A stretch of DNA of 64,000 nt from NCBI RefSeq assembly GCF_003205835.1, contig NZ_CP029773.1, positions 248,001 to 312,000 on the forward strand, read 5' to 3'. This DNA is from Stenotrophomonas maltophilia. GTDB taxonomy: Bacteria; Pseudomonadota; Gammaproteobacteria; Xanthomonadales; Xanthomonadaceae. Shown here piece after piece: positions 24,201-33,415 of the stretch (position 1 is the first letter of the stretch; every line of letters begins with the position of its first letter). Both the position numbers and the translations under genes were made by a program. The notes beneath the pieces were generated by a model. That model searched no databases. It worked only from the letters and a program-made list of their open reading frames with translations, and was not told the origin of the DNA.

Positions 24201-25853
24201 ATGCGCGTGTTGCTGCTGTCGTCCTGCCTGTTCGTCGGTGGCCTGGCCCATGCGGCCAACGACCTGCCCGGCGGCGGCATCGATCCGCAGGCACTGTCGC
24301 GCCATGTGCGCGTGCTGGCGTCGGATGAATTCGAGGGCCGCGCGCCGGCCACCGAGGGCGAAGAGCGCACGGTGCAGTACCTGATCGAGCAGTTCCGCAG
24401 CTACGGCCTGCAGCCGGGTGGCGTGGACGGCAGCTGGGTGCAGCCGGTGCCGCTGGTGCGCGCGCAGCTGGACGGCGCGGCCAAGGCCAGCCTGTCGCTG
24501 AAGCAGGGCAAGCGCGCGCTGGCCAACGGCATGGACGTGACCCTGCAGAGCCTGCAGCCGCGCAAGCGCGTGCAGATCAAGGATGCGCCGCTGGTGTTCG
24601 TCGGCTACGGCATCGACGCGCCGGAGCGCCAGTGGAACGACTACAAGGACGTGGACCTGCACGGCAAGATCGCCGTCGTGCTGATCAACGACGCCGATTT
24701 CGAAGCCGATGCGCCGGGCGCGTTCGACGGCAAGGCGGTGACCTACTACGGCCGCTGGACCTACAAGTTCGAGGAAGCCGCACGCCGTGGCGCCGAGGGC
24801 GTGCTGATCGTGCACGAGACCGCACCGGCCGCCTATGGCTGGGCCACGGTGAAGAGCTCGGGCACTTCGCCGCTGTTCGACATCGAGCGCAGCCAGGCCG
24901 AGGCGATGGCGCAGCACACGCCGCTGCGTGGCTGGATGCAGCGCGAACTGGCCGAGGCGATCTTCGCCGACGCCGGCCTCGACTTCGATGCCGAGAAGCG
25001 CAAGGCGATGCGCGCCGACTTCCGCCCGGTGGCGCTGGACAATGCAAAGCTGAGCGTTGATTTCGCGCTCAAGCGCGAGCAGGTGGTGACCCGCAACGTG
25101 GTGGCCAAGCTGCCCGGTGGTGAACACGCCGACGAGGCCGTGATCTTCTCCGCGCACTGGGATGCCTTTGGTATCGGCCAGCCGGACGCCAAGGGTGACC
25201 GCATCCGCCGCGGTGCGATCGACAACGCCACCGGTGTGGCCACCGTGCTGGAACTGGGCCGCGTGTTCGCCGCCGGCCCGCAGCCGCAGCGCACGCTGTA
25301 CTTCGTGGCCCTGACCGCCGAAGAGAAGGGCCTGCTGGGTGCCAGCTACTACGCCGCGCACCCGCTGGCGCCGCTGGACAAGACCGCTGCAGTGCTGAAC
25401 ATCGAGATGTTCAGCCCGGATGGCGCGACCCGTGACATCGCCTCGTGGGGCAAGGGCCGGGTCTCGCTGGAGGGTGACCTGGAGCGCGTGGCCAAGGCCC
25501 GCGGCCGCAGCTACAGCCCGGACCCGAACCTGGAAGCCGGCTTCTTCTACCGTGCCGACCACTTCGCCTTCGCCCGCCTGGGCGTGCCGGCGATCACCAT
25601 CGGCCCGGGGCTGGACAAGCTGGACGGCGGCGTTGAAGCCGGCCGCGCGCTGCGCGAGAAGTACTTCGCTGACTGCTACCACCAGGCCTGCGATGCCTGG
25701 ACCCCGAGCTGGGACCCGAGCGGCCACGCCGCCGACACCCTGCTGGTCTACGACCTGGGCGCCGAGCTGGCCAACAGCCGCCGCTGGCCGACGTGGGAAA
25801 AGGAATCGGAGTTCCGCGGCGCGCGCGACAAGAGCGAAGCGGCCCGCCGTTGA
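24201..25853 (+). CDS. Exported M28 family metallopeptidase
   Basis: 550 aa from ATG 24201 (a GTG at 24192 would add three residues). Signal peptide MRVLLLSSCLFVGGLAHA. A PA-type insert occupies about 120-270. The M28 zinc ligands are visible as FSAHWDAFG (His/Asp), GAIDNATGVA (Asp), TAEEKGLLGA (Glu) and a later His in RADHFAF. Likely a periplasmic or secreted aminopeptidase. A SMAG follows directly. Confidence 0.88.
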   Translation: MRVLLLSSCLFVGGLAHAANDLPGGGIDPQALSRHVRVLASDEFEGRAPATEGEERTVQYLIEQFRSYGLQPGGVDGSWVQPVPLVRAQLDGAAKASLSLKQGKRALANGMDVTLQSLQPRKRVQIKDAPLVFVGYGIDAPERQWNDYKDVDLHGKIAVVLINDADFEADAPGAFDGKAVTYYGRWTYKFEEAARRGAEGVLIVHETAPAAYGWATVKSSGTSPLFDIERSQAEAMAQHTPLRGWMQRELAEAIFADAGLDFDAEKRKAMRADFRPVALDNAKLSVDFALKREQVVTRNVVAKLPGGEHADEAVIFSAHWDAFGIGQPDAKGDRIRRGAIDNATGVATVLELGRVFAAGPQPQRTLYFVALTAEEKGLLGASYYAAHPLAPLDKTAAVLNIEMFSPDGATRDIASWGKGRVSLEGDLERVAKARGRSYSPDPNLEAGFFYRADHFAFARLGVPAITIGPGLDKLDGGVEAGRALREKYFADCYHQACDAWTPSWDPSGHAADTLLVYDLGAELANSRRWPTWEKESEFRGARDKSEAARR

Positions 25854-25854
25854 G

Positions 25855-25967
25855 GTAGTGCCGGCCGCTGGCCGGCAACTCCCTGCTCTTTCCGGAGGTT
25901 CATGAGGTTGCCGGCTAGCGGCCGGCACTACCGAAAGAGGTGGCGTTGCCGGCCAGCGGCCGGCACG
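25855..25967. repeat. SMAG pair plus an extra half
   Basis: A complete GTAG...CTAC pair at 25855-25931 followed by a third GCCGGCCAGCGGCCGGC palindrome at about 25943-25967. Lies between the M28 peptidase stop and a convergent small gene. Confidence 0.9.
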
Positions 25968-25979
25968 CCCGGGTATTCG

Positions 25980-26333
25980 TCAGCGCCGGCGCAGCAGCGT
26001 CCACGCGCCCAAGCCACTGGCGGCGAGCGCTGCCAGATAGCACGCCACCATCGTGCGCAGTCCAACCGGCGACCCTGCATTGATGCCGCGATGCAGGCGC
26101 AGCTGCAGCGAGCTGTGGCCGCTGCCCAGGTCCACCGCCAGCTGCAGCGCCAGCGCGGCGCAGAACACCAGCAGGGCAATCCCGAATCCGATGCGCGGCC
26201 ACGCGGCCTGCGCGTTGGGGCGGCGCAGCAGCCAGGCCAATGCCGTGGCTGCGGCCAGCGTCGCCGCGATCCACATCAATGGCGTGGCGGGAGACGCAGC
26301 GGCCACCGGCAGTGCACCGGTGGCCGCGATCAT
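25980..26333 (-). CDS. Small membrane protein
   Basis: 117 aa from the ATG at 26333. Three hydrophobic segments (MWIAATLAAATALAWLL; IGFGIALLVFCAALALQLAV; MVACYLAALAASGLGAWTLL). It starts 11 bases after the stop of the MFS transporter, so the two probably share a transcript. Family not recognised. Confidence 0.65.
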   Translation of the reverse strand: MIAATGALPVAAASPATPLMWIAATLAAATALAWLLRRPNAQAAWPRIGFGIALLVFCAALALQLAVDLGSGHSSLQLRLHRGINAGSPVGLRTMVACYLAALAASGLGAWTLLRRR

Positions 26334-26343
26334 GACAACGCGC

Positions 26344-27678
26344 TTACTTGCGGGTGCCGTCGAGCCAGTTCGGGCCCTTGTTGGTGAGGAAGAACACATA
26401 GACCACCAACGATACCGCGATCGTCGCGGTCACGTAGATGGCGAACCAGTCGACGTGGCCGGTCTTCAGCGCGCCCTGGTACAGCAGCGGGGCGGTGCCG
26501 CCGAACAGCGAGTTGGCCAGCGCGTAGCCCAGGCCCACGCCCAGTGCACGCACGTGAGTCGGGAACAGCTCGGCCTTCACGACGGCGTTGATGGAGGTGT
26601 AGCCGGTGAGGATGACGAACGCCAGCGCCAGGGTCAGGAACGCCAGGGTGGCGTCATGCTGGTGCGGCAGCTGGGTGATCAGGTACCAGCTGTACAGCAC
26701 GCCGCCGACGCCGAAGAACACCAGCAGGGTCTTGCGGCCGATGATGTCCGACAGCCAGCCACCGACCGGCTGCAGCACCATCAGGAACGCCAGCACGCCC
26801 AGGTTGATCAGGGTGCCGGTCATCGGGTCGTTGCCGGCGAAGGCGCTCTGGATCATCTTCGGGCCGTTCACCGAGTAGGTGTAGAAGGCCACGGTGCCGC
26901 CGGCGGTGATCAGGAAGCACAGCAGCAGCGGCCGCCACTGGTGCACGAACAGTTCGTACATCGAGCCGGACTTCTGTGCCTTGCCTTCGCGCGCGGCCTC
27001 GATGGACGACTCCGACAGCGACTCGTCCATGCCCCGGCGCAGCCAGAACACCACCACCGCGGCGATGCCGCCGATGCCGAAGGCAATGCGCCAGCCCCAC
27101 TCGGAGATTTCCGGCTTGCCCCAGAAGGTCAGCATCAGCAGCAGGGTCAGCTGGGCCAGCACATGGCCGCCGACCAGGGTGACGTAGTGGAAGGAGGACA
27201 GGAAGCCGCGGCGGCCGGGAATGGCGGCCTCGGACATGTAGGTGGCGCTGGCACCGTACTCGCCACCGGTGGCGAAGCCCTGCAGCAGGCGCGCGAACAG
27301 CAGGATGACCGCGGCCCAGATGCCGATGCTGGCGGCGGTGGGGGTGATGGCGATCAGGAACGAACACAGCGCCATCAGCGTGACCGAGACGGTCAGCGCC
27401 AGGCGGCGGCCATGGCGGTCGGCGAAGCGGCCGAAGAACCAGGCGCCGATCGGGCGCATCAGGAAGGTCGCCGCGAAGATCGCCCACACGTACATCGTGG
27501 AGTTCTTGTCATCGGGCGAGAAGAACTGCGATTCGAAGTACACGGCGAACACCGAGTACACGTAGACGTCGTACCACTCCACCAGGTTGCCGGCGGAGCC
27601 TTTGAGGGTGTTGGAGATCGACCGCCGCAGGGCGGCGCGGTCGTTCGCGGGGACAGCAGGTTGGGACGTGGTGCTCAT
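26344..27678 (-). CDS. MFS transporter, metabolite:H+ symporter (MHS, KgtP-like)
   Basis: 444 aa from the ATG at 27678; the frame extends upstream to 27903, but that part is non-hydrophobic and lacks a ribosome site. Twelve membrane segments. NLVEWYDVYVYS, FGRFADRHGRRLAL and LQGFATGGEYGAS are the MHS-subfamily signatures found in alpha-ketoglutarate and related dicarboxylate permeases. Probably a proton-driven organic acid importer. Divergent from the EamA gene across 223 bp. Confidence 0.88.
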   Translation of the reverse strand: MSTTSQPAVPANDRAALRRSISNTLKGSAGNLVEWYDVYVYSVFAVYFESQFFSPDDKNSTMYVWAIFAATFLMRPIGAWFFGRFADRHGRRLALTVSVTLMALCSFLIAITPTAASIGIWAAVILLFARLLQGFATGGEYGASATYMSEAAIPGRRGFLSSFHYVTLVGGHVLAQLTLLLMLTFWGKPEISEWGWRIAFGIGGIAAVVVFWLRRGMDESLSESSIEAAREGKAQKSGSMYELFVHQWRPLLLCFLITAGGTVAFYTYSVNGPKMIQSAFAGNDPMTGTLINLGVLAFLMVLQPVGGWLSDIIGRKTLLVFFGVGGVLYSWYLITQLPHQHDATLAFLTLALAFVILTGYTSINAVVKAELFPTHVRALGVGLGYALANSLFGGTAPLLYQGALKTGHVDWFAIYVTATIAVSLVVYVFFLTNKGPNWLDGTRK

Positions 27679-27901
27679 CTGGGTGGGAATCCTCGATGCG
27701 GCGCGTCCGTGCGCAGGGAAAACGGCGCCCGGCCTTGGGGCGGCGCGGCCGGGCAGCCCTCTTGGTACTGCATCGACCGTCAACACGGGGTAGCAGACCA
27801 GAGCAGGGTGCATGGATGGATGACAGCGTGCCACCGTATGGGGTCCCGGACCATACTCAAAACGTCCTAGAATCCGCCTTCCCCCGGCTCCCTGGTGTGT
27901 C

Positions 27902-28807
27902 ATGTCGGCTCCCCCCTCTTCGTCTGCGGCTGCCCCCCGGGGTGGCCTTGTCGCGCTGGCACTGCTGCTGGTCTACGTGGTCTGGGGTTCGACCTACCTG
28001 GGCATCGCCAAGGCCCTGCACGGCGGCGCACTGCCGCTGACGATGGTCTCCGGCAGCCGCTTCATCATTGCCGGCGGCCTGATGTTCCTTGCGCTGCGCC
28101 TGTTCTGGAAGCTGCCGAACCCGACCCTGCGGCAATGGCGCAACCTGGTCATCATGGGCGTGACCATGCTGGTGCTGGGCAACGGCATGGTGGTCCTGGC
28201 CGAACGCGAGGTGTCCTCGGGCCTGGCCGCCACTGCGGTGGCCTCGGTGCCGCTGTGGATGGCGCTGTTCTCGGCGCTGCGCGGCCAGCACGCCAGCAAG
28301 GGCGAATGGCTGGGCATCGCCATCGGTTTCCTGGGCGTGGTCTGGCTCAACGCCGGCAGCAGCCTGACGGCCTCGCCGACCGGGCTGGTGCTGCTGCTGA
28401 TCGCGCCGATCGGCTGGGCCTTCGGTTCGGTGTGGGCGCGTGGGCTGGACCTGCCGGGCCCGTTCATGACCGCTGCCGGGCAGATGGTCTGCGGTGGCGT
28501 GCTGCTGGTGCTGATCGGCCTGGCGGTAGGCGAGCGCCCGACCACGCTGCCCGATACCGGTGGCCTGCTGGCGATGGCCTACCTGTGCGTGTTCGGCTCC
28601 ATCGTCGCGTTCACCGCCTACGTGTGGCTGCTGCAGAACGTGCGCCCCGCGCTGGCGGGCAGCTACGCGTACGTCAATCCGGTGATCGCGGTGCTGCTGG
28701 GCGCACTGCTCAACGGTGAGCGGTTCGGCTGGCGCGACCTGTTGGCGATGGTGGTGATTCTTCTGGGTGTGGTGGTGCTGACGATGGCAAGGACAAGAAA
28801 GAAATGA
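27902..28807 (+). CDS. EamA/DMT family transporter (YedA-like)
   Basis: 301 aa with ten predicted membrane helices in two EamA repeats (about 18-145 and 155-298). VVWGSTYLGIAKAL near the N-terminus is typical of YedA/RhaT-like drug/metabolite transporters. Exports small metabolites or drugs; substrate unknown. Its stop overlaps the start of the next transporter by 4 bp. Confidence 0.85.
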   Translation: MSAPPSSSAAAPRGGLVALALLLVYVVWGSTYLGIAKALHGGALPLTMVSGSRFIIAGGLMFLALRLFWKLPNPTLRQWRNLVIMGVTMLVLGNGMVVLAEREVSSGLAATAVASVPLWMALFSALRGQHASKGEWLGIAIGFLGVVWLNAGSSLTASPTGLVLLLIAPIGWAFGSVWARGLDLPGPFMTAAGQMVCGGVLLVLIGLAVGERPTTLPDTGGLLAMAYLCVFGSIVAFTAYVWLLQNVRPALAGSYAYVNPVIAVLLGALLNGERFGWRDLLAMVVILLGVVVLTMARTRKK

Positions 28808-29703
28808 GCATGGATGAGAAAGAACAACGCCGGGGCCTGCTGGTCACCGCTTCCACCTTCGTGATCTGGGGACTGGTGCCGGTGTACTGGCACTTGCTCA
28901 ACGAGGTGCCCTCGTTCCAGATCATCGCCCACCGCATCATCTGGAGCACCGTGCTGGTGCTGGGCTGGCTGCTGCTCAGCTCGCGCCTGGGCTGGTGGCA
29001 GAAGATCGCCGCACAGCCGCGCGCGCTGCCGATCCTGCTGGTGTCGAGCCTGACCATCGCCTTCAACTGGGGCCTGTACATCTGGGCGGTCAACGCCGGC
29101 CATGTCATCGAGACCAGCCTGGGCTACTTCATCAACCCGCTGGTGAACGTGCTGCTGGGCGTGCTGGTGCTGAAGGAACGCCTGCGCCGCCTGCAGTGGG
29201 TGGCGGTGGCGATGGCGGCGGTGGGCGTGGCCTGGCTGACCATCGACGCCGGCACACCGCCGTGGATCGCGCTGGGCCTGGCCTGTTCGTTCGGCCTGTA
29301 TGGCCTGCTGCGCAAGCTGGTTTCAGTCGACCCGGTGGCCGGCCTGGGCGTGGAAAGCATGTACCTGTTCCTGCCGGCGCTGGCCTTCGCGATCTGGGCC
29401 GAGAATGGCCACGGCGGCGCGTTCTTCCATGGCTGGGGCTGGCGCAACGACCTGCTGCTGATCTTCGGCGGCGCAGTCACCGCAGTGCCGCTGATCGGCT
29501 TCGCCTACGGTGTGAAACGCATTCCGCTGTCGCTGGTCGGCATCCTGCAGTACATCGCGCCGAGCCTGCAGCTGCTGCTGGGTGTGTTCTTCTTCCACGA
29601 AGCGTTCGACACCGCCAAGGCGATCGGCTTTGCCGCGATCTGGGCCGGCCTGGTGCTGTTCGTCGGCGACAACATCCGCACGATGCGCGCCGCAAGGCGC
29701 TGA
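28804..29703 (+). CDS. rarD: RarD-type EamA transporter
   Basis: 299 aa, ten membrane helices. WGLVPVYWHLLNEVPSFQII, HRIIWSTVLV, NAGHVIETSLGYFINPLVNV and GVKRIPLSLVGILQYIAPSL match RarD proteins. The substrate of RarD is not known. Translationally coupled to the preceding EamA gene. Confidence 0.9.
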   Translation: MSMDEKEQRRGLLVTASTFVIWGLVPVYWHLLNEVPSFQIIAHRIIWSTVLVLGWLLLSSRLGWWQKIAAQPRALPILLVSSLTIAFNWGLYIWAVNAGHVIETSLGYFINPLVNVLLGVLVLKERLRRLQWVAVAMAAVGVAWLTIDAGTPPWIALGLACSFGLYGLLRKLVSVDPVAGLGVESMYLFLPALAFAIWAENGHGGAFFHGWGWRNDLLLIFGGAVTAVPLIGFAYGVKRIPLSLVGILQYIAPSLQLLLGVFFFHEAFDTAKAIGFAAIWAGLVLFVGDNIRTMRAARR

Positions 29704-29725
29704 CCGGGACGGGGTCGCATGGAAC

Positions 29726-29764
29726 GGGGTCAGAGCCCTTCGCGGGGCGAAGGGATCCGACCCC
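29726..29764. repeat. GGGGTC interspersed palindrome
   Basis: GGGGTCAGAGCCCTTCGCG followed by GGGCGAAGGGATCCGACCCC. Same element as the two units at 1633-1729. A partial extra GGGGTC lies 15 bp upstream. Sits between rarD and the TonB receptor terminator. Confidence 0.8.
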
Positions 29765-29770
29765 GCTTCC

Positions 29771-29800
29771 CAAAAAAGAACGGCGCCCCGAGGGGCGCCG
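29771..29800 (-). terminator. Terminator of the TonB receptor gene
   Basis: GGCGCCCC-GA-GGGGCGCC stem followed, on the minus strand, by CGTTCTTTTTTG. It lies 59 bp after the receptor stop. Confidence 0.9.
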
Positions 29801-29858
29801 CTCTGCTTCCATCCACAGCCAGGAGAGAGATGGCTGTGGCGGGAACGCGGTTGCAGGC

Positions 29859-32684
29859 TTAGAAGCGCTGCTGGTACTTCATGTACATGAAGCGGCCGAT
29901 GTCGAAGCCACCGTAGTAGGTGAAGCTGCTGTTCGGCTGGCTGTACATGATCGGACCCTGGTGGTTGAACACGTTGTTCACGCCCAGCGACACGGTGCCA
30001 TCCCACGGCAGGCTGTAGCGCACCTGCAGGTCGTGGAAGGTGTTGGAGCCCACCTTGTTGGTCGGCGATGCACTGGTGTACGACGAACTGAAGCCCGGCA
30101 GGTTGCACTCGTCCATGTACGAGCACTTCTCCTTCATGCTGGAGTAGTAGCGCGCGGTCCAGCCGATGCCGAGGTCGCCGTACTGCCAATCCAGGTTGAA
30201 GGTCGAGCGGACGCGGAAGTCGCCGCCCCAGCTGGTGCGCTGCTCCACCGGCGTGGTCGCGGCGTTGTCGTTGCGCTGCTTCAGGTAGTCGGTGTAGGTG
30301 GTGTTCCAGTTGACGGCGAACTGGCCGAACGTGGTTTCCGGCAGACGGTAACGCACGTTGACGTCATAGCCGGCGGTTTCGCGGAAACCGGCATTGACCA
30401 GCGAGCGGTCCAGGCTGTTGACCTGGCCGTTGCTGCCACGGGTGAAGCGGCCACAGGCGGCGTCCGAACCCTGCACATAGCACTGCTCGAGAATGCTGTT
30501 GGCGGTCTCGGAGACGATGGCGTTGTTGATGCGGATCTTCCACCAGTCGAGGCTGACATCCAGGCCGGCCACGAAGTCCGGGCTGTACACCAGGCCCACG
30601 GTCCAGGTCTTGGCGGTTTCCGGCTTCAGCGCTGCGTTGGAACCCGAGTTGAAGTCGACGGTCGACTGCTGGCCCGGCTTGGTGGCAACGGTGCCATCGC
30701 TGTTGAGCTGGCGGAAGTTGGCCGGCACCTTCAGCGCCTGGCAACGGGCAGCAACGGTCGGGCTGGTGGCCGCGGTACCGAACGAGGTATCGCACGGATC
30801 GGTGAACGAATCGCGGGTGCTGACGGTACCGCCGTACAGGTCATCCACGGTCGGCGCACGGAAGCCGGTGCCATAGGTTGCGCGGACCAGCAGGCTGTCG
30901 ATCGGCTTCCACTTCAGGCCGAACTTGCTGTTGGTGGTCGAACCGAAGTTGTTGTAGTCCGAGTAGCGGCCGGCCACGTCCAGCGACAGCTCGCGGGCGA
31001 ACGGCAGGTCGGCCAGCAGCGGCACCTGCAGCTCCAGGTAGACCTCGTTGAGCGAGTAGTCGCCACGCGTCGGCTGGCCGCTGGTGCCGGCGATCTCGCC
31101 CTTCTGCACCTTCATGTCCGGCGTGTAGCTGGCTTCTTCGCTGCGATGCTCGAAGCCCATCGCACCCATGATGTCGCCGGCCGGCAGGGTGAACAGCGAA
31201 CCGGAGATGTTGGCGCTGGCGACCTTGGTGGTGCTCTTCATCTTGTCGACGAAGCGGGCGAACAGGTAGTCCTGCACGTCCTGGTTGCTCAGCGAGCCCG
31301 GGCCGGTGTAACCCATCGGTGCAGCCGGGTTCCACGGCACGCAGCCGGCGATCACCGCACCCGGCGAACCACAGCGGGCCACGCTGCCATCCATGAAGGA
31401 CGGGCCGACGGCCTGGTTGACGTGCGGCTGGTACATGCTGCCGGTACCGATGCGCTCGCCTTCATTGCGGTTGTACATGTAGCTGACGTTCCAGTCCCAG
31501 TACCGCGAACCGGTTTCGAAGCTGCCTTCCAGGCCGACGCTGGCGCGCTTGGTTTCCAGATTGTTCTCGGTGCCGCGCGGCAGCTCCTCGGAGCGGTGTG
31601 CGAACAGCACGTCCTGGCCCCACAGGTTGAACGTGCTGTCCTTGGACAGCGCGGCACGGCTACCGTTGCGTGCCTGCGCGGCACTGACCGAGTACGGGTA
31701 ACCGGCCAGGTGCTTGGTCGACTCGCGCTTGCTGTACAGCGCGTCGGCGACGATGCGCAGGTTGTCGGTGATCGAGAAGCCACCGTTGGCGAACACCGAG
31801 GTGCGCTCCAGGCCGGTCAGCAGGCTCATGTTGGTCTTGCTGTTGGCACCATCGGCCGGATCCGGCGCATGGAAGTTGCCGGCCTTGCTCGGGTCTCCGC
31901 CCGGGCCCACCGTCAGGTTCTTGCCACCGACGGTGACGTAGCCCCACGGGGTGTTGCCGTTGAGGCCATCGTTCGGGTGGCGCGGGCCGTTGGTGTAACG
32001 GCTGAACTCGCGGTCCTTGCCCAGCACCTCGTCTTCCTTGGTGCGTTCGGCACCCACGGTGAACCAGCCGCGGTCGAAGGTCTTGCCGAAGGTTGCGCTG
32101 TAGGAGCGCTTCTGGCCGTCACCCTGGCCGTACTGGCCGACATAGACGCTGGCTTCGCCACCGTCGAAGTTCTTGCGGGTGATGATGTTGACCACGCCGG
32201 CGATGGCGTCCGAGCCGTACAGCGCGGACGCGCCATCGGTCAGCACTTCCACGCGCTCGACGATGGCCGACGGAATCGAGGCCAGGTCGGAGTAGCCGCC
32301 GGCGCTGACGCCCATGCGGCGGCCGTCGATCAGCACCAGGCTGCGTTCCGGGCCGAGGTTGCGCAGGCTGACGTACATGCCGCCGAAGTCGCGCGAGGAG
32401 GTCAGCGAAGACGCGCGGCTCATGCTCGGCGAACCTGCAGCGGGGATGTCCTGCAGGATGTCGGCGACGTTGACGTAGCCCTTCTTCTCGATCTCGGCGC
32501 GGTTGAGCGCGATCACCGGCTGTGCGGTCTCGACACTGGCCTGGCGGATGCGCGAGCCGGTGATTTCGATGCGGTCGAGGGTGGTGGTGGCGTCGCCGGT
32601 GCTCTGTGCGAAGGCGGGGGTGGTGCAGCTGGCGGCCAGCGCGATGACGATCGCGTTGCGCAGCGGAGTGGTTTTCAGGGACAT
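29859..32684 (-). CDS. TonB-dependent outer-membrane receptor
   Basis: 941 aa from the ATG at 32684; a start ten codons upstream (32714) is also possible. Signal peptide ending TTPAFAQS, then a plug domain (about 45-160; VNVADILQDIPAAGSP, LVLIDGRRMGV, YGSDAIAGVVNIITRKNF) and a 22-strand barrel ending KYQQRF. A TonB box-like LDRIEITGSRI precedes the plug. The large extracellular loops hold disulfide-type Cys pairs. The ligand is not clear; the plug resembles OMR-type receptors for oligosaccharides or peptides common in xanthomonads rather than ferric siderophores. No neighbouring uptake gene. Confidence 0.9.
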   Translation of the reverse strand: MSLKTTPLRNAIVIALAASCTTPAFAQSTGDATTTLDRIEITGSRIRQASVETAQPVIALNRAEIEKKGYVNVADILQDIPAAGSPSMSRASSLTSSRDFGGMYVSLRNLGPERSLVLIDGRRMGVSAGGYSDLASIPSAIVERVEVLTDGASALYGSDAIAGVVNIITRKNFDGGEASVYVGQYGQGDGQKRSYSATFGKTFDRGWFTVGAERTKEDEVLGKDREFSRYTNGPRHPNDGLNGNTPWGYVTVGGKNLTVGPGGDPSKAGNFHAPDPADGANSKTNMSLLTGLERTSVFANGGFSITDNLRIVADALYSKRESTKHLAGYPYSVSAAQARNGSRAALSKDSTFNLWGQDVLFAHRSEELPRGTENNLETKRASVGLEGSFETGSRYWDWNVSYMYNRNEGERIGTGSMYQPHVNQAVGPSFMDGSVARCGSPGAVIAGCVPWNPAAPMGYTGPGSLSNQDVQDYLFARFVDKMKSTTKVASANISGSLFTLPAGDIMGAMGFEHRSEEASYTPDMKVQKGEIAGTSGQPTRGDYSLNEVYLELQVPLLADLPFARELSLDVAGRYSDYNNFGSTTNSKFGLKWKPIDSLLVRATYGTGFRAPTVDDLYGGTVSTRDSFTDPCDTSFGTAATSPTVAARCQALKVPANFRQLNSDGTVATKPGQQSTVDFNSGSNAALKPETAKTWTVGLVYSPDFVAGLDVSLDWWKIRINNAIVSETANSILEQCYVQGSDAACGRFTRGSNGQVNSLDRSLVNAGFRETAGYDVNVRYRLPETTFGQFAVNWNTTYTDYLKQRNDNAATTPVEQRTSWGGDFRVRSTFNLDWQYGDLGIGWTARYYSSMKEKCSYMDECNLPGFSSSYTSASPTNKVGSNTFHDLQVRYSLPWDGTVSLGVNNVFNHQGPIMYSQPNSSFTYYGGFDIGRFMYMKYQQRF

Positions 32685-33041
32685 CCGTGAAATCTCGTGT
32701 TTCAAGAAAAACATGCGCCCGTTCTATGGGCGCGTGGGGTGCTGCAAACCAACGTGGGGGGCGCGATTCTAGAATGTTTCCATTCGTAACTGTTTGTCTC
32801 TGCGCCACGGATGTGCGCGAAAATGAATCGCAACCAACAATCCACAGATGCGCTGTGCGCAGCGTCACGCGCGCTGCGTTTGCGATGGGCAGAGGCATCG
32901 ATAGCGGCGCGAACCCGGCATGCTTGAGTGGTTGCGACAACACGTCGCAGAGCGCGGCGATGCGCAGGTGCTCTTCCGTTGTGATGCGCCTGCGTGCATG
33001 AAATGCTCTTCGCGATTTCGTCGAACGCAGGAGATGAAGGA
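32685..33041. other. Divergent intergenic region, no gene seen
   Basis: 357 bp between the TonB receptor and the Imm35-like gene. AT-richer around 32770-32830 (CTAGAATGTTTCCATTC), which is a likely place for receptor promoter elements, but I could not fix a promoter. No ORF with a plausible ribosome site and no repeat was found. Confidence 0.5.
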
Positions 33042-33341
33042 ATGATCCAGCTCGAAGAAGCACGCCGCCGCGTGGAGGCTGCACTTGCCAGCGACGATGA
33101 GCCGGTTGCCATCACGCACGAGCATGAAGTGGTTGAAGGCTGGCTGTTCGGTTTCCAGTCGCTGCGCTACCTGCAATCCGGCGAGATCTCGGATGCGCTG
33201 GCCGGCAATGGACCGATCTTCGTCGACCGGCATACGGGCGAGCAGCACGCGTTGGGCACGGCGTGCGCGCCGGAGGAGGCGCTTCGCCAGCATCTGGCCC
33301 AGCGGCGCCCGCCGTGTGATGTCGCGGCGGTGGATTGCTGA
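33042..33341 (+). CDS. Imm35/YrhB-domain protein
   Basis: 99 aa from the ATG at 33042, preceded by GATGAAGGA. QLEEARRRVEAAL, HEHEVVEGWLFGFQS, SGEISDALAGNGPIFVDRHTG and PEEALRQHLAQ follow the pattern of the YrhB/immunity protein 35 family, found as immunity proteins of polymorphic toxins and as free-standing proteins. No toxin, T6SS or Rhs gene is adjacent. Cytoplasmic, since there is no signal peptide. Confidence 0.75.
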   Translation: MIQLEEARRRVEAALASDDEPVAITHEHEVVEGWLFGFQSLRYLQSGEISDALAGNGPIFVDRHTGEQHALGTACAPEEALRQHLAQRRPPCDVAAVDC

Positions 33342-33357
33342 GTTCGGCAACGAAAAA

Positions 33358-33381
33358 GGGACGGAGCCTTCGCTCCGTCCC
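33358..33381 (-). terminator. Terminator of the MacB-like ABC operon
   Basis: GGGACGGAGC-CTTC-GCTCCGTCCC stem; on the minus strand it is followed by five T residues. Lies 35 bp after the last gene of the minus-strand operon and 16 bp after the convergent Imm35-like gene. Confidence 0.88.
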
Positions 33382-33415
33382 CCTGCGTGATGCGCAGTCT
33401 GTCGCTGCGTGATGC

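Noticed and set aside
28995..32690. 1231-codon plus-strand open frame opposite the TonB receptor
   Set aside because: It is the antisense shadow of rarD and of the receptor gene in high-GC DNA; the minus-strand frame has signal peptide, plug and barrel motifs and a matching terminator.
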